Shown here: in pieces, positions 32,709-35,628 of the stretch | Layout: each line of letters begins with the position of its first letter | How positions within the stretch are numbered: position 1 is the stretch's first letter | Source: Prauserella flavalba | Lineage (GTDB): Bacteria; Actinomycetota; Actinomycetes; Mycobacteriales; Pseudonocardiaceae | Assembly (NCBI RefSeq): GCF_003202235.1 | Contig: NZ_MASU01000033.1 | Span: forward strand, 1 to 35,628 | Direction: 5' to 3' | Length of the DNA stretch: 35,628 nucleotides | The notes under the pieces: model-generated | The model's database searches: none | The model's input: only the letters and a program-made list of their open reading frames with translations | Told to the model about the DNA's origin: nothing | Translations under genes and position numbers: made by a program

Positions 32709-33629
32709 TCAGATGACCACAAGGGATACGAACAGCGCCTGCAACAGCGTCGCCGGAATCAGCACCATCCAGGAGATCTCTTCGAACCGTTCCATCCGGA
32801 TCGTCGGGACCCTGCGGCCCGCCCACACCAATGCGGCCAGCACAAGTGCTGTCTTGACCAGCGTCCACAGCCAGTCCGGAAGAAGGGGCCCGGCGCCGCC
32901 ACCGAGGAACAGCGGCACGGCCATCGCTGCCCCGGAGACCAGGAGGACCCATCGGCCGGCGAGGAACACGAGCCTGTCCACGCCGGACAACTCGGCCAAA
33001 ACACCCCCGGCGACGTCACCGCTCACGGCGTGGTTGAACGGTCCGGAGAACGCCATCGCCAGCACCGAGAGCAGGTAGACGGCGAAGGCGACCGGCATCC
33101 ACACGACGAACCACAGGTCTTGCTGGGCAGCGACGATATCGGCGACCCGCAGCGAACCGGCACCGAGCGCCGCGGTGGTCAGTACGAACATGTGCGGTAG
33201 TTCGTACGCCAGGCCTTGTGCGACGAACCGGTACCCGCCCACCAGACTGAACGTTGAGTTGGCGCCCCACCCCGCCAGCCACACCGCCGCCCACGCGACG
33301 ATCTCCATCGCGTTGAACCACACCACACCTGCCGAGAGATCTCCGACTGCCCAATGCCCCAGGGGAGTGACCAGCGAGGCGAGCACCGCGGCCACCAGCA
33401 GCACCATGCCCGCTGCGCGCCACAGCAGCGTGTCGGCGGCCAGCGTGCGCCGACGCTGTTGCACGAGCAGCCCGGCCGCGGAGCGCAGCGGAGCGAGAGC
33501 AGCCGACCGAGGTGCGGTCACCCCGGCGGCCCGGGCGGCGAGGGTGGCGTCGAACGCCGCTGCGCCCACGGCGAACAACCCCAAAATCACTGGCAAGAGC
33601 AGCACTCCCCAGGCTGTCGTCTCAACCAT
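32709..33629 (-). CDS. NuoH-like subunit with degenerate quinone-site loop
   Basis: 306 residues, eight or nine helices. Family features retained: YRFVAQGLAYELPHMFVLTT, FLGGGAGPLLPDWLWTLVKT and the final VPTIRMERFEEISWMVLIPA. The loop that in ordinary NuoH reads like ETNRAPFDLPEAESEL and lines the quinone cavity with acidic residues is here AFSGPFNHAVSGDVAGG (about residues 193-209), with only the PF kept. The electron-to-proton coupling site is therefore probably lost. ATG 33629 overlaps the end of the fusion gene by 8 nt. Confidence 0.87.
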   Translation of the reverse strand: MVETTAWGVLLLPVILGLFAVGAAAFDATLAARAAGVTAPRSAALAPLRSAAGLLVQQRRRTLAADTLLWRAAGMVLLVAAVLASLVTPLGHWAVGDLSAGVVWFNAMEIVAWAAVWLAGWGANSTFSLVGGYRFVAQGLAYELPHMFVLTTAALGAGSLRVADIVAAQQDLWFVVWMPVAFAVYLLSVLAMAFSGPFNHAVSGDVAGGVLAELSGVDRLVFLAGRWVLLVSGAAMAVPLFLGGGAGPLLPDWLWTLVKTALVLAALVWAGRRVPTIRMERFEEISWMVLIPATLLQALFVSLVVI

Positions 33630-34803
33630 GATGAGCCTCGCGCACGGTGAGCATGTCGGTGTCGAGGTCCAGGCTCGCGACGATCAGCCGCGCCGTGGCC
33701 AGCTCGCGGCCCTCCAGCACGCTGGGGAGGACATCGACGGCCCACGGCGTGCCGTCAGCCACATCCGGGGATGCGACTGACGTCTTGGGGTCGGCCAGCG
33801 AGTCGACCCAACGGTAGAGACGGGTCAGTGCATCTCCCGCGAGTGCCCTCGGCGTGGAGGGCTTGTCTGGCACCTGTCCCACCCCGGTCAGTAGCCACGG
33901 CAGCGTGCGGGAGCGGCGCACCTGCCTGCCCCACCTCCGGATGGGGCCCGCGATCTCGGCTTGCGGCGTCCCAGTCAGCACCTGATCCCGCAGACGTCGC
34001 GCGACAGCGGCGGCATCCGCCCAGCCAGCGATCGCGAGCAGGGCAGCGCTCGCGTCCAACCACCTGGCCTTCAGGGGGCGCCCCGGGCGCAGCCAGAATG
34101 CGTCTCCCCGGGCATCGCCTATGCCGAGCACTTCGACCGCTGCCTGCTGAATGACATCGCCTTGTAGTTTCGTGCGCACGACGAGCCCGGGCGGCCAGAG
34201 CGGCAGTAGCGGACCGAGCGGTACGTGCAGCTGGTCGAGAGTGAGCCCATCCCGATCGTCCGCCCGGCCGGCCATCGGCACGCCGCCCGCCAGCTGCATG
34301 CCATCCATGTCGTGTCCGTGATGACCGTGGTGCTCGTGGTGACCATGTTGCTGTTGGTCTTGCTCCGCGTGTCCGCTGCCGGACGGCGCACTGTGATGTG
34401 AACGATGTTCGGCATGGCTTCCGTGTTCTTGCCTGCCGGCCTCCGATTCAGGGCGATCACCGGCGGACAGGGCCTCGGTCGCCTGTTTGTGCTGGTAATC
34501 GACGTTGTGCAGGGCGCTGACCGCCACGTCGAGTTCACGCGGTGCGTCGTTCGCGGCCTGCACGTCCACCCGTGTGCGGGGTGCGGGTATGAGCCCCCAT
34601 AGCTGTTCGACAAGGGGCTCGAGCGCATGCCCGGCGACACCTGCAACGACGAGTATGTTCGCCTCTGCGGGACTGAACGCCGTACCCCACGCCCGTTCCC
34701 TCACACAGCGCTCGACGGCCAGCCGTGCCTCCGTGCCACCAGGTACGGTGACCACCAGGGGCCGGGGTGGCATCGTCCTCAGCAGCCACCTGCTCAGCTC
34801 CAC
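33622..34803 (-). CDS. NuoB/NuoD-like fusion protein with histidine-rich linker
   Basis: 393 residues. Residues about 35-80 resemble the core of NuoB (FSPAEANILVVAGVAGHALE, EQLWGLIPAPR) but the four cluster-N2 cysteines are absent; only C33 is seen. A linker at 127-164 has 14 His in 38 residues and ends HDMDGM. From about 174 it reads GVPMAGRADDRDGLTLDQLH and VPLGPLLPLWPPGLVVRTKL, NuoD-like, with NuoD-like helices to the end (LIVASLDLDTDML). GTG 34803 is chosen since it begins the matching frame and overlaps nuoA by 10 nt; no ribosome site is clear. It replaces NuoB, C and D in this locus. The His linker likely binds Cu, Ni, Co or Zn. Confidence 0.72.
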   Translation of the reverse strand: MELSRWLLRTMPPRPLVVTVPGGTEARLAVERCVRERAWGTAFSPAEANILVVAGVAGHALEPLVEQLWGLIPAPRTRVDVQAANDAPRELDVAVSALHNVDYQHKQATEALSAGDRPESEAGRQEHGSHAEHRSHHSAPSGSGHAEQDQQQHGHHEHHGHHGHDMDGMQLAGGVPMAGRADDRDGLTLDQLHVPLGPLLPLWPPGLVVRTKLQGDVIQQAAVEVLGIGDARGDAFWLRPGRPLKARWLDASAALLAIAGWADAAAVARRLRDQVLTGTPQAEIAGPIRRWGRQVRRSRTLPWLLTGVGQVPDKPSTPRALAGDALTRLYRWVDSLADPKTSVASPDVADGTPWAVDVLPSVLEGRELATARLIVASLDLDTDMLTVREAHHG

Positions 34804-35141
34804 CGCAACGCCCCTTCTCGCCAGGCATAGGTCACACCGGCGAAGAGAATTCCCAGGAAAACGAACATCTCCACCACGGCGGTCATGCCTTCCTCGGCGA
34901 CCACGAGCGTCCACGGGTACATGAACACCATTTCCATGTCGAACGCCAGGAAGATCATCGTCAGCGTGTACCAGCGAACGTGATATCGCGACACGGCATG
35001 TTCGGCGGGCGCGTGCCCGGACAGGAACGGACGTACGTCCCTGAGGGTGCTGCCCAATCGGAGGAGGAAGGCGACACCGTAAAGGCCAGCGATGATGCCG
35101 ATGATGACCACGGCCAGGAGAAACGCATTGCCGACGTTCAC
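34794..35141 (-). CDS. NuoA-like subunit with altered quinone-facing loop
   Basis: 115 residues, three helices. TM2 motif FLAFDMEMVFMYPW (64-77) keeps the conserved D and E. The TM1-TM2 loop that normally has PYECG and a cysteine facing the quinone site is RPFLSGHAPAEHAVSRYHVRW, without cysteine. GTG 35141 has GGGAGG about 11 nt upstream. First gene of the eight-gene operon; promoter described separately at 35246-35274. Confidence 0.87.
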   Translation of the reverse strand: MNVGNAFLLAVVIIGIIAGLYGVAFLLRLGSTLRDVRPFLSGHAPAEHAVSRYHVRWYTLTMIFLAFDMEMVFMYPWTLVVAEEGMTAVVEMFVFLGILFAGVTYAWREGALRWS

Positions 35142-35245
35142 GGCGACTCACACCTCCCGCGCTCGGCTGGTTCTAGGACGGCCGACCGCCCTCCTACTAC
35201 CCGTGATCGCAGAGCGTATGCGCGGCGTAGCCGCCGTGCCACTCC

Positions 35246-35274
35246 AAAATATGCCACTACGGGGTACGGGTAAA
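35246..35274 (-). promoter_or_regulatory. Promoter of the NDH-like operon with C-rich operator in the spacer
   Basis: Minus strand: -35 TTTACC (35274-35269), 17-bp spacer, -10 TATTTT (35251-35246). The element TACCCGTACCCCGTAGTG spans the -35 edge and spacer and matches the copZ promoter element at 15 of 18 bases in the same place relative to -35 and -10. The nuoA GTG is about 105 bp further on, leaving a long leader. Confidence 0.65.
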
Positions 35275-35282
35275 GCTAACAT

Positions 35283-35323
35283 GGCTGCCACCGGCACGCG
35301 TGTAGGCAGTACCAGTGGCAGCC
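35283..35323. repeat. 9-bp inverted repeat, possible terminator of the CMD-family gene
   Basis: GGCTGCCAC and GTGGCAGCC with a 23-nt gap, between the stop of the right-edge gene and the NDH operon promoter. May insulate the two units. Weak evidence. Confidence 0.35.
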
Positions 35324-35340
35324 GCTCGTGGCGGCACGCG

Positions 35341-35628
35341 TCAACGAGCTCGAGGCGCGCCGGCCGGTTCCTCGGCAGCGGGTTCGATGCCCGCGACCAG
35401 GTTGAAGGCGCCGGTGAGCAGGTTGAGTGCAACCAGGCCGACAACATCGGCGATCACGCGGTCGCTCCAGCCGTGGGCACGCAGGTCGGCCACATCCTCA
35501 TCGGCAATCGCGGAAGGCTCGGCCAGCACCCGGACCGCGAAAGCGGCCAGGGCTGCTTCGCGGCGATCCGTCGCTGTGCCCGCACGGGCGAGCGCGATGT
35601 CGGCCTCGCTCAAACCGGCCGCCCTAGC
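35341..35628 (-). CDS. Carboxymuconolactone-decarboxylase (AhpD-like) family protein, 5' partial
   Basis: The frame is open to the right edge of the window, so the start is outside; the visible 95 residues are the C-terminal part. AGLSEADIALARAGTATDRR and DEDVADLRAHGWSDRVIADV followed by GLVALNLLTGAFNLVAGIEP are typical of peroxidase-related CMD proteins. The CxxxH redox motif would lie upstream and cannot be checked. The gene is co-oriented with, and 200 bp upstream of, the NDH-like operon. Confidence 0.85.
   Translation of the reverse strand, partial: ARAAGLSEADIALARAGTATDRREAALAAFAVRVLAEPSAIADEDVADLRAHGWSDRVIADVVGLVALNLLTGAFNLVAGIEPAAEEPAGAPRAR

Overview
The window is high-GC actinobacterial chromosome with many 4-nt ATGA/GTGA gene overlaps. 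A DUF6879 plus Scr1-type XRE regulator pair, an F420-type nitroreductase domain and a DddA-like toxin relic all fit a Pseudonocardiales-type organism; this taxonomic placement is inference. The window joins two ordinary chromosomal blocks to a central accessory island and a right-hand block that looks unusual.

Bases 1-5838 (+): a tightly overlapping myo-inositol operon. It holds an ABC sugar permease (5' end outside the window), its ATPase, iolC, a Cgl0158-type TIM-barrel aldolase, iolB and iolD. Bases 5843-12667: an MGT-type glycosyltransferase divergent from a Clp-N/HTH regulator, with two identical-arm palindromes between them; a deazaflavin-nitroreductase/hemerythrin fusion; a decayed BtrH-like gene; a zinc-ribbon protein; a YCII protein; a two-domain VOC protein; and a membrane-anchored Excalibur protein.

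Bases 12668-25514: accessory island. A DUF2637 (SpdB-like) gene is split by a complete group II intron at 13116-15314. The intron boundaries can be read to the base, and removing it restores one 244-residue frame. An IS21-family element follows (16611-18750, 36-bp terminal repeats), then a divergent RsbW-like kinase / STAS antagonist pair. Next comes a minus-strand cassette ending in a DddA/SCP1.201-like deaminase toxin and an Imm1 immunity protein, both frameshifted, the toxin also lacking one apparent zinc cysteine. After that are a frameshifted BldC-like gene, small ORFs and an intact DUF6879-XRE operon, then frameshifted DUF4190-like and isoprenylcysteine-methyltransferase remnants. At least seven apparent single-base frameshifts fall in 20-25.3 kb, some in G5 or C4 tracts, so island decay and sequencing error both remain possible.

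Bases 25515-35628 (-): the most interesting block. Eight contiguous genes encode a complex-I-like membrane machine: NuoA, a single NuoB/NuoD-like fusion with a 14-histidine linker, then NuoH, J, K, L, M and N. NuoC, E, F, G and I are absent. The parts of NuoA, NuoB and NuoH that form the quinone/N2 site in ordinary complex I are degenerate, while most proton-channel lysines and glutamates of NuoK, L, M and N are kept. Downstream, same strand, are a CopZ-type metallochaperone, a CDGSH iron-sulfur protein and an F510_1955-type lipoprotein. The nuoA-like gene and copZ each have a promoter with a nearly identical C-rich element (15 of 18 bases) filling the 17-bp spacer between -35 and -10, as CsoR-type metal-sensor operators often do. 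I infer one metal-responsive regulon linking a redox-arm-less complex-I-like ion machine to copper handling. A carboxymuconolactone-decarboxylase-family gene runs off the right edge.
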